This document shows positions 31,158 to 38,058 of a stretch of 49,440 bases of DNA, in pieces (within the stretch, counting starts at the first letter, position 1; each line of letters begins with the position of its first letter). This DNA is from Gemmatimonadota bacterium. GTDB taxonomy: Bacteria; Gemmatimonadota; Gemmatimonadetes; Gemmatimonadales; GWC2-71-9. The notes under the pieces are model-generated. The model was not told the DNA's origin. It ran no database searches and saw nothing but the letters and a program-made list of their open reading frames with translations. Position numbers and translations under genes: made by a program. The stretch spans positions 41,664-91,103 of the forward strand of contig PNAE01000009.1 in assembly GCA_003169895.1 (NCBI GenBank), in the 5' to 3' direction.

Positions 31158-31520
31158 TCATGTCGCCAATCCATCAAACGCGTGTATCCAGGAGTACAAG
31201 AGGATGAGCGGCACAAAGAACACGAACCAGCCGATGGTCTCGGGGCGCCCGACACGAGCACCCGAAATCTCAGTTGTCGCGTAACGGACCCGGCAGGAAT
31301 CACAGCTGGTGTGGGTGAGCCAGGGAATCCCGCTCACTGAATCGCGCTCGAATCGTACAGCGTGCAGGCGCACGGTTGTGTCGCGGACCCTGAACTCCAG
31401 CACCGTTCGCTCCGCTAGGGGCTTTGGTTGCGGCAAGGTGACGGGCTGCCAGTTTGGACCGCAAGCAGCAAGCGTGAGAACGACGAGCAGCGATGCCATC
31501 CGAACAATTCGAGCGAGCAT
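31158..31520 (-). CDS. Small lipoprotein with C-terminal membrane helix
   Basis: A 120-aa protein with lipobox VLTLAACGP (Cys about 20), a short beta-like domain (TVLEFRVRDTTVRLHAVRF, CDSCRVRYATTEI with a CxxC pair), and a hydrophobic C-terminal helix (WFVFFVPLILLYSWIHAF). The Met at 31520 is chosen; another at 31499 gives a shorter signal peptide and is equally possible. Function unknown. It reads leftward upstream of the 31124 gene with a 33-nt gap, so both may be one unit. Confidence 0.65.
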   Translation of the reverse strand: MLARIVRMASLLVVLTLAACGPNWQPVTLPQPKPLAERTVLEFRVRDTTVRLHAVRFERDSVSGIPWLTHTSCDSCRVRYATTEISGARVGRPETIGWFVFFVPLILLYSWIHAFDGLAT

Positions 31521-31574
31521 GGGCCCTCGACACTGCGGTCTCACGACTCCGCCAACTCCGCGCTGCCGCGGTGG

Positions 31575-31610
31575 CCCCGGCGGCCCCGGCGGCCCCGGCG
31601 GCCCCGGCGG
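31575..31610. repeat. 9-bp GC tandem repeat (ccccggcgg x4)
   Basis: Four exact 9-nt units. On the plus strand they encode AAPAAP-type or GGPGGP-type peptides depending on frame. Slippage-prone sequence; no function is evident. Confidence 0.85.
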
Positions 31611-31809
31611 CCGCGCACCGTACCGAAGGTACTCTTGCCCCGCGGGACCTGCCGCCGCCGGGCAGCGCCGCGCGGGCAGAGAGTCCGGTGAGGTGGCAGA
31701 TCGTGCGGCTCAGGCCGCCGCAGATCCCGCCCGATCCGCCGCCGGGCAGCGACCCGCAGGCAGATCGTCGGGGTACGCTCCTCCCGTGCTGCCGGTGATG
31801 TCAGCGCAC

Positions 31810-31944
31810 CTAGTGTGATGTCCCGGTAATTGCTTTCGCAAATCGGGTGAGCTTCGCGAGGATGGATTCGGCGGTGGCTGTCCAGACAAACGGCGTGGAC
31901 GTCCGGTTGTACCTGGTGACGAACGTGTCGGATTTCGGATCCGT
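31810..31944 (-). pseudogene. C-terminal remnant of an IS630-family transposase
   Basis: Reading the minus strand gives SDTFVTRYNRTSTPFVWTA then TAESILAKLTRFAKAI and a TAG at 31810. The 'RYN-x-PFVWTATAExIL' string is the usual end of the DDE domain of IS630 transposases. Nothing of the rest of the enzyme (catalytic D, D, E blocks) is found upstream, where the frame is lost near 31944. This is a fossil of an insertion element beside a foreign-looking gene. Confidence 0.7.
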
Positions 31945-32059
31945 GGGTGGCAATGGCCGCTCAGGTGCAGATCAATTGTCGGCAGCGTTTGACTCGCGAA
32001 TCACGAATGGCTAACTTCGGCTTTGAATCGCGCGGAAGCCGCCATGAGATCCGGTGACA

Positions 32060-32935
32060 ATGACCTCCAAACGCCTGGCACTGGCCGCTTTCCTCCTCTT
32101 CTCGCTGGCTGTCCCGCGCCTGCGCGCACAGGGTCCACCATTTCAGATCGACGACCCGGTGCCGGTGGATCTGCATCATTACGAGTTTTACGTTTTTGCC
32201 TCCGCGAGCGGAACCCCGGTCGAAAGGGACGTGACTGGACCCGCCTTCGAGTTCAATTGGGGCGCGATTCCCCGGGTTCAGATTCACGCGATCCTGCCTT
32301 GGGGCGTGGTCGCTCCCTCGAACAACGCGGCCTATTTTCCAAGCGGAAGCGGCCCCACCGAATTCGGCCTGACGGACGCCGAACTCGGCGCCAAAATCGC
32401 GTTTTACAAAGAGAGCAAGTACATCCCGCAGATCGGCTCGTTCACCATGCTCGAACTGCCCACAGGCAACTCTGACCAAGGCCTGGGCGTAGGCAAAGCT
32501 CGGTTCAAGGTTCCCGTCTGGCTGCAGAAGAATATCGGCAAATGGCTGCTTGACGCCGGCGGCGGGTATACCATCGTTCCGCAAACCGGCTATCGCAATT
32601 TTTCGTACGGCGGATTTCTTGTGAAATACACCGTCAGCGACCGGCTGGAATTGGGCGGTGAAGTGTTTTCCCATGGCGCCGAAGGCGCCGCCACGCCGCA
32701 GATACGCGCCTCGACGATGATCGATTTCGGCGGCTATTATCATTTTCACAATCCCAACCAACAACTTCTATTCTGTTACGGTCGCAATGTGGCAGGCCTC
32801 ACCGAAAACTACGCGTACGTCGGCTTGTATTGGACGTGGGGCAAAGACAATAGCCCAGCAAGACCCCAAGTCGAGACAAAGAACCAAGGATCGTTGCATA
32901 AACAGGAGGGGCTCGATCAAAGGAAGGAGCGGTAA
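32060..32935 (+). CDS. Outer-membrane beta-barrel protein, MetA-pathway-like (Phenol_MetA_deg) family
   Basis: A 291-aa protein with signal peptide (LALAAFLLFSLAVPRLRAQ) then GPPFQIDDPVPVDLHHYEFYVFAS, WGAIPRVQIHAILPWG, FGLTDAELGAKIAFYKES and late strands LELGGEVFSHGAEG, FGGYYHFHNPNQQLLF, YAYVGLYWTWG. Alternating aromatic strands fit a small outer-membrane barrel. The sequence resembles, from memory, acidobacterial members of the MetA-pathway phenol degradation family. ATG 32060 is used; a GTG two codons earlier is also possible. Codon use is more AT-rich at wobble than its neighbours, an IS630 fossil lies before it, and a gene is broken at its right edge, so recent transfer is likely. Confidence 0.75.
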   Translation: MTSKRLALAAFLLFSLAVPRLRAQGPPFQIDDPVPVDLHHYEFYVFASASGTPVERDVTGPAFEFNWGAIPRVQIHAILPWGVVAPSNNAAYFPSGSGPTEFGLTDAELGAKIAFYKESKYIPQIGSFTMLELPTGNSDQGLGVGKARFKVPVWLQKNIGKWLLDAGGGYTIVPQTGYRNFSYGGFLVKYTVSDRLELGGEVFSHGAEGAATPQIRASTMIDFGGYYHFHNPNQQLLFCYGRNVAGLTENYAYVGLYWTWGKDNSPARPQVETKNQGSLHKQEGLDQRKER

Positions 32936-33214
32936 CCGAGACGCGCCGGAGTCAACGAGATACTTGGCGACCGCCAGCCACCGTCGCAACACGGCAGTCG
33001 ACGCATGGACGAGGCGAAAGTCCTGTAGCTCGAACCCCTGCCGTGATAAGGAATTGGGCATCGCCAGCAGCGACACACCGTTGGCGGAATCGCCGCGAAT
33101 GCCAAAGTCCAGGAGCGGCCACTTGACCGAAGCTGGCGGAGCCCAGGAGGTTTGGGCCGCCAGAGCGTGCCAACACATGAGGATCGTTACGGCAGCGAGG
33201 AGGAACAGTCGCAT
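32768..33214 (-). pseudogene. Exported protein truncated at the right edge of the inserted segment
   Basis: From ATG 33214 the frame encodes a signal peptide (RLFLLAAVTILMCWHALAAQ) and a protein-like stretch (WAPPASVKWPLLDFGIRGD, GVSLLAMPNSLSRQGFELQD, RRWLAVAKYLVDSGA). Beyond about 32940 the frame runs antisense through the barrel gene (LPLIEPLLFMQRSL onward) and is no longer credible. The true 3' part seems to have been cut off when the segment to its left was inserted. A weak GAGGAGG-like site lies in the coding region; no family was recognised. Confidence 0.55.
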
Positions 33215-33258
33215 AGCCCGAAACTCCCAGAAAGTCACGGCTGACGGCTGGCGCTTCC

Positions 33259-33546
33259 GTGGCGATGCGTGGAGGCGGCTGCCGTGATGTCGAGATTCCG
33301 CCCCGCACAACCCCGATGGCCGCCGTCGCTGCCAGGGCCCGGATGCTCGTGCTCGTCGGCGACGCCACGCATGCGGAACTCGCAGATAACTTCATCCGGA
33401 CGACGCCGAAGATCCTGAAATTCCTGGCGAAGCGCCGAGGGCCGATGATCGCGAAGGTCTACCGCCCGAGCCCCGCCGGACCGGCCGCCGGGCCCGCGGT
33501 CGCCGGGCGGATCGAGCTCTGGTATCCAAAGCAGCGCAGGCCCTGA
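33259..33546 (+). pseudogene. C-terminal remnant of a PIN-like (VapC45-type) toxin
   Basis: The frame reads RDVEIPPRTTPMAAVAARAR, MLVLVGDATHAELADNFIRT and ILKFLAKRRGPMIAKVYRP. This follows the C-terminal half of VapC45/DUF5615-like PIN proteins ('rD..I..R..e..am..a.arafvL', then 'R..Pri..f......PfIa.v.R'). The N-terminal half with the first acidic PIN residues is missing and no antitoxin gene is present. The protein as read would start at a GTG and is unlikely to be active. Confidence 0.5.
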
Positions 33547-33589
33547 CCGCCGCCATCGAGTCACGAAGGCGTGTTCGGCGCATGGAGGG

Positions 33590-33610
33590 CTCTGGTTCGA
33601 GTCCCCCTCA
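33590..33610. repeat. 21-nt direct repeat, downstream copy
   Basis: ctctggttcgagtccccctc at 33590-33609 (plus a final a) recurs with one change at 36532-36552, so the 951-aa Ig-like gene is bracketed. On the gene's own strand the upstream copy lies in its leader. Here, read on the minus strand, the copy is followed by CCTCC then an ATG with RR-encoding codons, like the start of the upstream gene. Confidence 0.8.
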
Positions 33611-33621
33611 TAAGTGACGTT

Positions 33622-33666
33622 GGGGGTGGCGGGAGCTTATCGGTTACTCGCGAGCTCCCGCCCCCC
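33622..33666 (-). terminator. Strong GC hairpin after the Ig-like lipoprotein gene
   Basis: The arms ggggg-t-ggcgggagct and agctcccgcc-cccc pair around a 15-nt loop, beginning 3 nt after the stop of the gene at 33670. There is no U-run after it on the minus strand (caacgtcac), so it may act with Rho or protect the 3' end. Confidence 0.7.
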
Positions 33667-33669
33667 GAG

Positions 33670-36525
33670 TCAATTCGTCCCGAACACGCCACTCGACCGG
33701 TAGCTCCCGCCGTCCACGCACGCCGCAGCCGTGTTGATCATGGAGTAACCGGACAGAATCCAGTTCACCGTGGTGTTCGTGGGCGTTGGGAACCACGCGG
33801 CGTTGTATCCTGCGACTCCAGAAAGGTCCGGCATCGCCAGCGCGGTCTGTCCAGCGCCGAAGTACCCGGTCGCAGCTTCCAGAAGAGCGCCATTGGCGCC
33901 AACACCGTAGCCGAACCAGGTATATGCGTAGTCGCTCGGCAGGTTGAACAGCGCCTGGAGTCTCCGGTACGGTCCGCCCGCGCCGAGCGTACTCACGTTC
34001 GGCGTCGGCATGCCCGAACCGAGGTTGAGGCTCACGGTGGCCTGCGTCACTGTGTGGAAGTAGTTCGCCGTGAAGCGCGTGTTGGTGCCTGCGGTGATCA
34101 CGTGCAGGTCCGCCGGGCGCTGCTGAGCCGCAGGCACGCCGTAGAATGTGTTCGTGTTGCCGAGGGGCGCGCCGACACCGTTGTAGATCCCGTACGGCAC
34201 GCCGACGCAACCCAGGGCCGTGATGTAGGTGAAGCGCAACGTTGCCTGCTCGCTGCCGGCGTTCACCGAGTAGTTCCCGGCAACCGGCGCGAACGACTCG
34301 GGACCGGTGAAGTCGATGGTCGGTACCGTGCTGCCGGTGGGGAAGTTCTGATCGCGCCGGATCGCCCAGCGGATGTCGGTGCCCGGTATCGAGTTGTGGT
34401 AACGATACGCGATCAGGTCCTGCAGCCCGCTCGCGACGCCCCCCAGCTGTGTGGAGTCGACGGGAATGGTCGGACCCTCGAACGAAACCCCACCCACACT
34501 GCCGCCGATGCCGATGTCCGCGAAGTCGTTGGGTAGCAGGCCGGTCGCAGCGACAGTCAGGTTCTTGCCGGTGGGGGCGCCGACGCTGTTGCAATCCCAG
34601 GGAAGCGCCGGGAGTTCCGCGGGCGTCCCATAGTGTACGTCGGTCTCGAAACCGCCGCCGCTCACGTTCGGAATCACAGCCGCAATTATGCCTCGGGCCG
34701 AAGTGAAGGTGATGGGGAAGACGTTTCCGCTGCCGCCGGCTTGCGTGAACGGACCGTTGCCGTCCTGATAGACAACCCATACCGGGCGCTGGCCCGGATT
34801 GCAATTGGAGAAGTCCGCCTGCACGATGGTGATACCCGGTGAAGCGACCACCAGCGAAATCGTGGTGTTTCGCACCGTGGTCCCGGAGGTTCCCGTCACG
34901 ATGATCGGGTAGGTGCCTGGCGTTACTCCACTCGTCGCCGTGAAGGTGAGCTTGTTGCTATCGGCAACCGTTGTTGACGTGACCGCGGCGGTCACGCCGG
35001 TGGGAAGGCCGGCGAAGGTGTACGCGATCGAGTTGCCGAAATTGGTTCGGGTCGCCTGCAGACCGGTGGACCCGCTGCCTCCTTGCGCAACCGTCGCGAA
35101 CGCTGGTGTCCCGGCGATGGTGAAGCCGGAGCCTGGGGTCACGGTCAGACCGACCGTGGTGGTCACGTCAGCGGTGCTCGGGGAGGTCCCGCGAATGGTG
35201 ACGGTATAGTCTCCCGGGGTCGTACTGGCCCCCACGTTGAACGTGATGTTGGAAGCATTGCCTGTCGTCGATGCCGGGTTGAACACGGCCGTCGTTCCAG
35301 TCGGGAGATTCTGGGCAGCCAGCGAGACGGCTGCGGACCAGAACGTCCTGGCCAGCGTGAGCGGCGTACTGGCGTTCCCGCCCTGCGCCACGGACAACCC
35401 GCCGGATCCGGGCGTGATCGTGTAGGAGCGCGCCGTCACGATCAATGGCAACCGCGACGCCCCGCCGCCGACGAGGGGATCGCCGGAGGTGACGATGATG
35501 TCAAACGAATACGCGCCGGCCACGGCGTTCGCCGCGGCCGACATTGTCACCGAGTACGTGGCGGGGCCGGTCGCGCTGATCCTCCCACTGACGCCGGCTG
35601 GCAGCGACCCGAGGGACAACGTGAATGCCGCCGCAGGGGCGCTGAAAAGGCCCGACACGATCAACCCGGTCCCGATCGACGTGCCGCTCACCGGCACCTC
35701 GATGCCGGACAGGCAGGGCTTCACGGCACCATCCTCGGTGCAGGTCTGATCGTGAGTCACGTTCAACGCCCCCGGGCCTGGGGGCGCGCAGCCATGAATG
35801 CACGGACTGTAGATGCTGAAATGCGAAAGCGTCGCCGTCACGACATGAGCGGCAGTATCGACGGTGCTTCCGGCCACGACGCTCCAGTGGGTGCCAGCGA
35901 CGGTGTAGAGCTGGATCAGCTCCGGCAGCGTGCCGGCGGGGAGCGTGGCCGGGTCGTATCTCACTCGCACCGTGACCGGCTGGGCGAATTGCGTTCCCGT
36001 TGGCCCGAAGTCATACGGCGACCCGATCAGGTTATTGGATGCTGGGAAGGTGACCGCCGGGCGAATGCTGACCGGCGTGGTGGTCGAAACCGCCTGCGCA
36101 GGAAACGCAAAGCTGACGCTCCCGTCACCATTCGCCACCGTCCCGCCGCTCACAGTCACCATCGCGCCAGCTGTCACAGTCACGTTCGCCGTGGCACTCT
36201 TGCCGCCCGTCGTCGCCGTCACGGTGGCGGTTCCGGTCGCGACGCCGGTGACCGCGCCGACGTCATTGACCGTCGCGATCGTGGTCGGGCTCGTGCTCCA
36301 GATTATCGTCTGACCGGAGACCGTCGTGCCCGAGGCGTCCTTGGGGGTCGCGGTCAATTGAGCGGTCTGGCCGGGCACCAGGGTGTCCGTGGCCGGCGTG
36401 AGCGATACTGACGCCACCGTGGTGGTGGGGGGCGGCGTGGTGGCCCCGCCCGAACCGCAGCCCTGCGCCAGGGCAATGAGAATGGCAGTCGCAACGAGTC
36501 GCGGTACCACGGGACGGCGGATCAT
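33670..36525 (-). CDS. Large Ig-like-domain lipoprotein
   Basis: A 951-aa surface protein. Signal peptide with lipobox ALAQGCGS; a BIG2-type Ig domain at about 35-120 (VASVSLTPATDTLVPGQTAQ, ATVNDVGAVTGVATGTATVT); a ZU5/adhesin-like domain to about 240 (VRVRYDPATLPAGTLPELIQ); then at least two repeat units with a shared core (GLSVAQGGNASTPLTLAR and FATVAQGGSGSTGLQATR, each followed by a 'LPTGxTAxF/V' strand and 'TPGxYxxxxxG'); then a C-terminal domain of about 380 residues (NPGQRPVWVVYQDGNGPFTQ) of unknown fold. Probably a cell-surface or matrix protein. A hairpin follows the stop and a 21-nt direct repeat flanks the gene. Confidence 0.85.
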   Translation of the reverse strand: MIRRPVVPRLVATAILIALAQGCGSGGATTPPPTTTVASVSLTPATDTLVPGQTAQLTATPKDASGTTVSGQTIIWSTSPTTIATVNDVGAVTGVATGTATVTATTGGKSATANVTVTAGAMVTVSGGTVANGDGSVSFAFPAQAVSTTTPVSIRPAVTFPASNNLIGSPYDFGPTGTQFAQPVTVRVRYDPATLPAGTLPELIQLYTVAGTHWSVVAGSTVDTAAHVVTATLSHFSIYSPCIHGCAPPGPGALNVTHDQTCTEDGAVKPCLSGIEVPVSGTSIGTGLIVSGLFSAPAAAFTLSLGSLPAGVSGRISATGPATYSVTMSAAANAVAGAYSFDIIVTSGDPLVGGGASRLPLIVTARSYTITPGSGGLSVAQGGNASTPLTLARTFWSAAVSLAAQNLPTGTTAVFNPASTTGNASNITFNVGASTTPGDYTVTIRGTSPSTADVTTTVGLTVTPGSGFTIAGTPAFATVAQGGSGSTGLQATRTNFGNSIAYTFAGLPTGVTAAVTSTTVADSNKLTFTATSGVTPGTYPIIVTGTSGTTVRNTTISLVVASPGITIVQADFSNCNPGQRPVWVVYQDGNGPFTQAGGSGNVFPITFTSARGIIAAVIPNVSGGGFETDVHYGTPAELPALPWDCNSVGAPTGKNLTVAATGLLPNDFADIGIGGSVGGVSFEGPTIPVDSTQLGGVASGLQDLIAYRYHNSIPGTDIRWAIRRDQNFPTGSTVPTIDFTGPESFAPVAGNYSVNAGSEQATLRFTYITALGCVGVPYGIYNGVGAPLGNTNTFYGVPAAQQRPADLHVITAGTNTRFTANYFHTVTQATVSLNLGSGMPTPNVSTLGAGGPYRRLQALFNLPSDYAYTWFGYGVGANGALLEAATGYFGAGQTALAMPDLSGVAGYNAAWFPTPTNTTVNWILSGYSMINTAAACVDGGSYRSSGVFGTN

Positions 36526-36531
36526 GGCAGC

Positions 36532-36552
36532 CTCTGGATCGAGTCCCCCTCA
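36532..36552. repeat. 21-nt direct repeat, upstream copy
   Basis: Matches 33590-33610 at 20 of 21 positions. On the minus strand it ends in AGAGG 5 nt before the ATG of the lipoprotein gene, so it overlaps the ribosome-binding region. The repeat could be a conserved leader element rather than a mobile-DNA end. Confidence 0.75.
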
Positions 36553-36685
36553 AAGGCGACGGATCCCTCCCCGATGGCTCATCCAACTTGACCGCCGTGG
36601 CCTGCCATACACGACCAACCAAGCCTAACCCAGGAAAGCGTCAGGGCGGCGTCACGCGGCGGTGCCCGCCCGCTGCCGGCAATGG

Positions 36686-37207
36686 TCAGGCAGACTTGCT
36701 CACCGCGTACTCCAGGCGGACAATCCCGCTTTCATGAACTCGATGACTGGTGAGTTGCAACTTCTTTCGGGCGGCCGGTGCGGGCAGCAGCGGGATCCCG
36801 CCGCCCAACAGGACCGGCTCAACCACGACCTCCACGGTGTCGACCAGCCCGGACTGCAGCAGCCGGCGGAACAGCTCGCCGCCGCCGAAGAGCCACACGT
36901 CCTTTGTCGATTCGCTGCGCAGACTGGCCACGGCCCGCTCGGCATCCTCGCCGATCACCGTGACCTCTGGATGGTCCTCTTGTCGCAAGGTCGTCGACAG
37001 AACGACGGTCTTGATGCCGGGCATGGTTGTGCGGCCGGCGCGCACCATCGTTTCAAAGGTCCGCCGCCCGACCAAGATGGTATCGAACTGCGCCACCAGC
37101 GCACCAAAGTCCATACCGGGATCTGTGATGATCCAGTCAGCCTCGCCGTTCGGCCCGGCGATGTATCCGTCAAGGCTCATTGCAACCGAGTACCGAATAC
37201 GGTTCAT
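36686..37207 (-). CDS. Dihydrofolate reductase-like (RibD C-terminal fold) protein
   Basis: A 173-aa member of the DHFR/RibD_C superfamily of the stand-alone YwjB/YyaP kind. Marks: RYSVAMSLDGYIAGPNGEADW at 5-25, DTILVGRRTFETM at 42-54, DVWLFGGGELFRRLL at about 103-117, and a closing strand LEYAVSK. These proteins bind NADPH and their substrate is mostly unknown; true folate reduction is not assured. GAGG lies 6 nt before ATG 37207. Confidence 0.85.
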   Translation of the reverse strand: MNRIRYSVAMSLDGYIAGPNGEADWIITDPGMDFGALVAQFDTILVGRRTFETMVRAGRTTMPGIKTVVLSTTLRQEDHPEVTVIGEDAERAVASLRSESTKDVWLFGGGELFRRLLQSGLVDTVEVVVEPVLLGGGIPLLPAPAARKKLQLTSHRVHESGIVRLEYAVSKSA

Positions 37208-37240
37208 CTGCGCCTCTTTCAGTTGTCGAATCCGGCCGCC

Positions 37241-37376
37241 CTAGCTAGGCCCCTGGCTCGCGGGAAATGCGGATAGCCACCGTCCCACCCGCTTGGCATA
37301 TCTGTCATAGGAATCGCCGAAGCGCCGACGGAGCGTCGGCTCCTCATATCCGAGCGTGAAGAGATTCGCCGCGACG
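37241..37376 (-). pseudogene. C-terminal remnant of an ICMT/PEMT-type methyltransferase
   Basis: In a different frame from the VOC gene, the minus strand reads VAANLFTLGYEEPTLRRRFG then DSYDRYAKRVGRWLS and a TAG at 37241. 'YEEPxLrrrFGxxYxxYxxxVxRW(L)' is the end of isoprenylcysteine-carboxyl-methyltransferase-like membrane proteins. The membrane helices that should precede it are absent; instead the VOC gene runs into it. This is the scar of a deletion. Confidence 0.65.
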
Positions 37377-37850
37377 CGCCGCCTCGATTGCCACGATGTC
37401 GATCTTCTTCATCTGCATCATCGCATCGAACGCACGCTTCGCGGCAGCGGGATCGGGATCGGTTATCGCTTTGATGAGAGCAATCGGCGTAATCTGCCAC
37501 GACAATCCCCATTTGTCCTTGCACCAGCCGCACTCGCTTTCCTCACCCCCGTTGCCGACGATCGCGTTCCAGTAGCGGTCCGTTTCGGGCTGGGTCTCGG
37601 TGGCGACCTGAAACGAAAACGCTTCGTTGTGCTTGAATGCAGGTCCGCCGTTGAGACCAAGGCACGGAATGCCGATCACGGTAAACTCGACGGTCAACAC
37701 GTCCCCTTTCTTCCCCGACGGAAAATCTCCCGGTGCGCGGTACACCGCGCCGACGGACGAATCGGGAAAGGTCTTGGCATAGAACCGTGCCGCGTCCTCG
37801 GCGCCGCCATCGTACCAAAGGCAGATCGTGTTCCTTGCTGGATTCATCAT
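37344..37850 (-). CDS. VOC/PhnB-like (glyoxalase superfamily) protein with altered C-terminus
   Basis: A 168-aa protein of the 3-demethylubiquinone-methyltransferase-like/PhnB group of the VOC superfamily. Signs: ICLWYDGGAEDAARFYAKTF, LTVEFTVIGIPCLGLNGG, FKHNEAFSFQVATETQPETD, ECGWCKDKWGLSWQITP and AFDAMMQMKKIDIVAIEAA. Most relatives end a few residues after 'KIDI..LE.A'; here the frame runs on as RRGESLHARI into the remnant of an ICMT-type gene, so the last residues come from the junction. GGAG lies 7 nt before ATG 37850, which overrides the longer frame. The enzymatic role is unknown. Confidence 0.82.
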   Translation of the reverse strand: MMNPARNTICLWYDGGAEDAARFYAKTFPDSSVGAVYRAPGDFPSGKKGDVLTVEFTVIGIPCLGLNGGPAFKHNEAFSFQVATETQPETDRYWNAIVGNGGEESECGWCKDKWGLSWQITPIALIKAITDPDPAAAKRAFDAMMQMKKIDIVAIEAARRGESLHARI

Positions 37851-38058
37851 GTCACGTCTCCATCGTGAAGAGCCACCCGACACCGCAGCAAAGCGATTCG
37901 AAGGAGTTAGCTCGGTCGACTTCCGCAGCAAAAGGCTGAAATAGCCGTTCTCTGTGAGACGATACGGATGCCTGGAGCAATCACACCACCATTCCGTCGG
38001 AATGTCGAGCGACTCCTCCCGCCTGAGGATCCAGAAGTGTGTTTCAAAGAAGAAAGAA

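Larger units (their letters stand above)
31521..32059. other. Intergenic region with a 9-bp repeat and an IS630 remnant
   Basis: A 539-bp stretch without an intact gene. It holds the ccccggcgg array (31575-31610), an Ala/Pro-rich open frame across it that I do not accept, and the tail of an IS630-type transposase at 31810-31944 (minus). The 110 nt before the next gene hold no motif I can name. Confidence 0.5.

Noticed and set aside
31493-31798. A 101-codon Ala/Pro-rich plus-strand frame
   Set aside because: It starts antisense to the lipoprotein signal peptide and crosses the ccccggcgg repeat. The product is low-complexity with no recognisable domain.
33586-33612. A tRNA 3' end (GGTTCGAGTCC T-loop-like)
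   Set aside because: The T-stem does not pair (tctgg against ccccc) and no anticodon or D arm is found upstream. The same string at 36532 lies in a protein gene leader.
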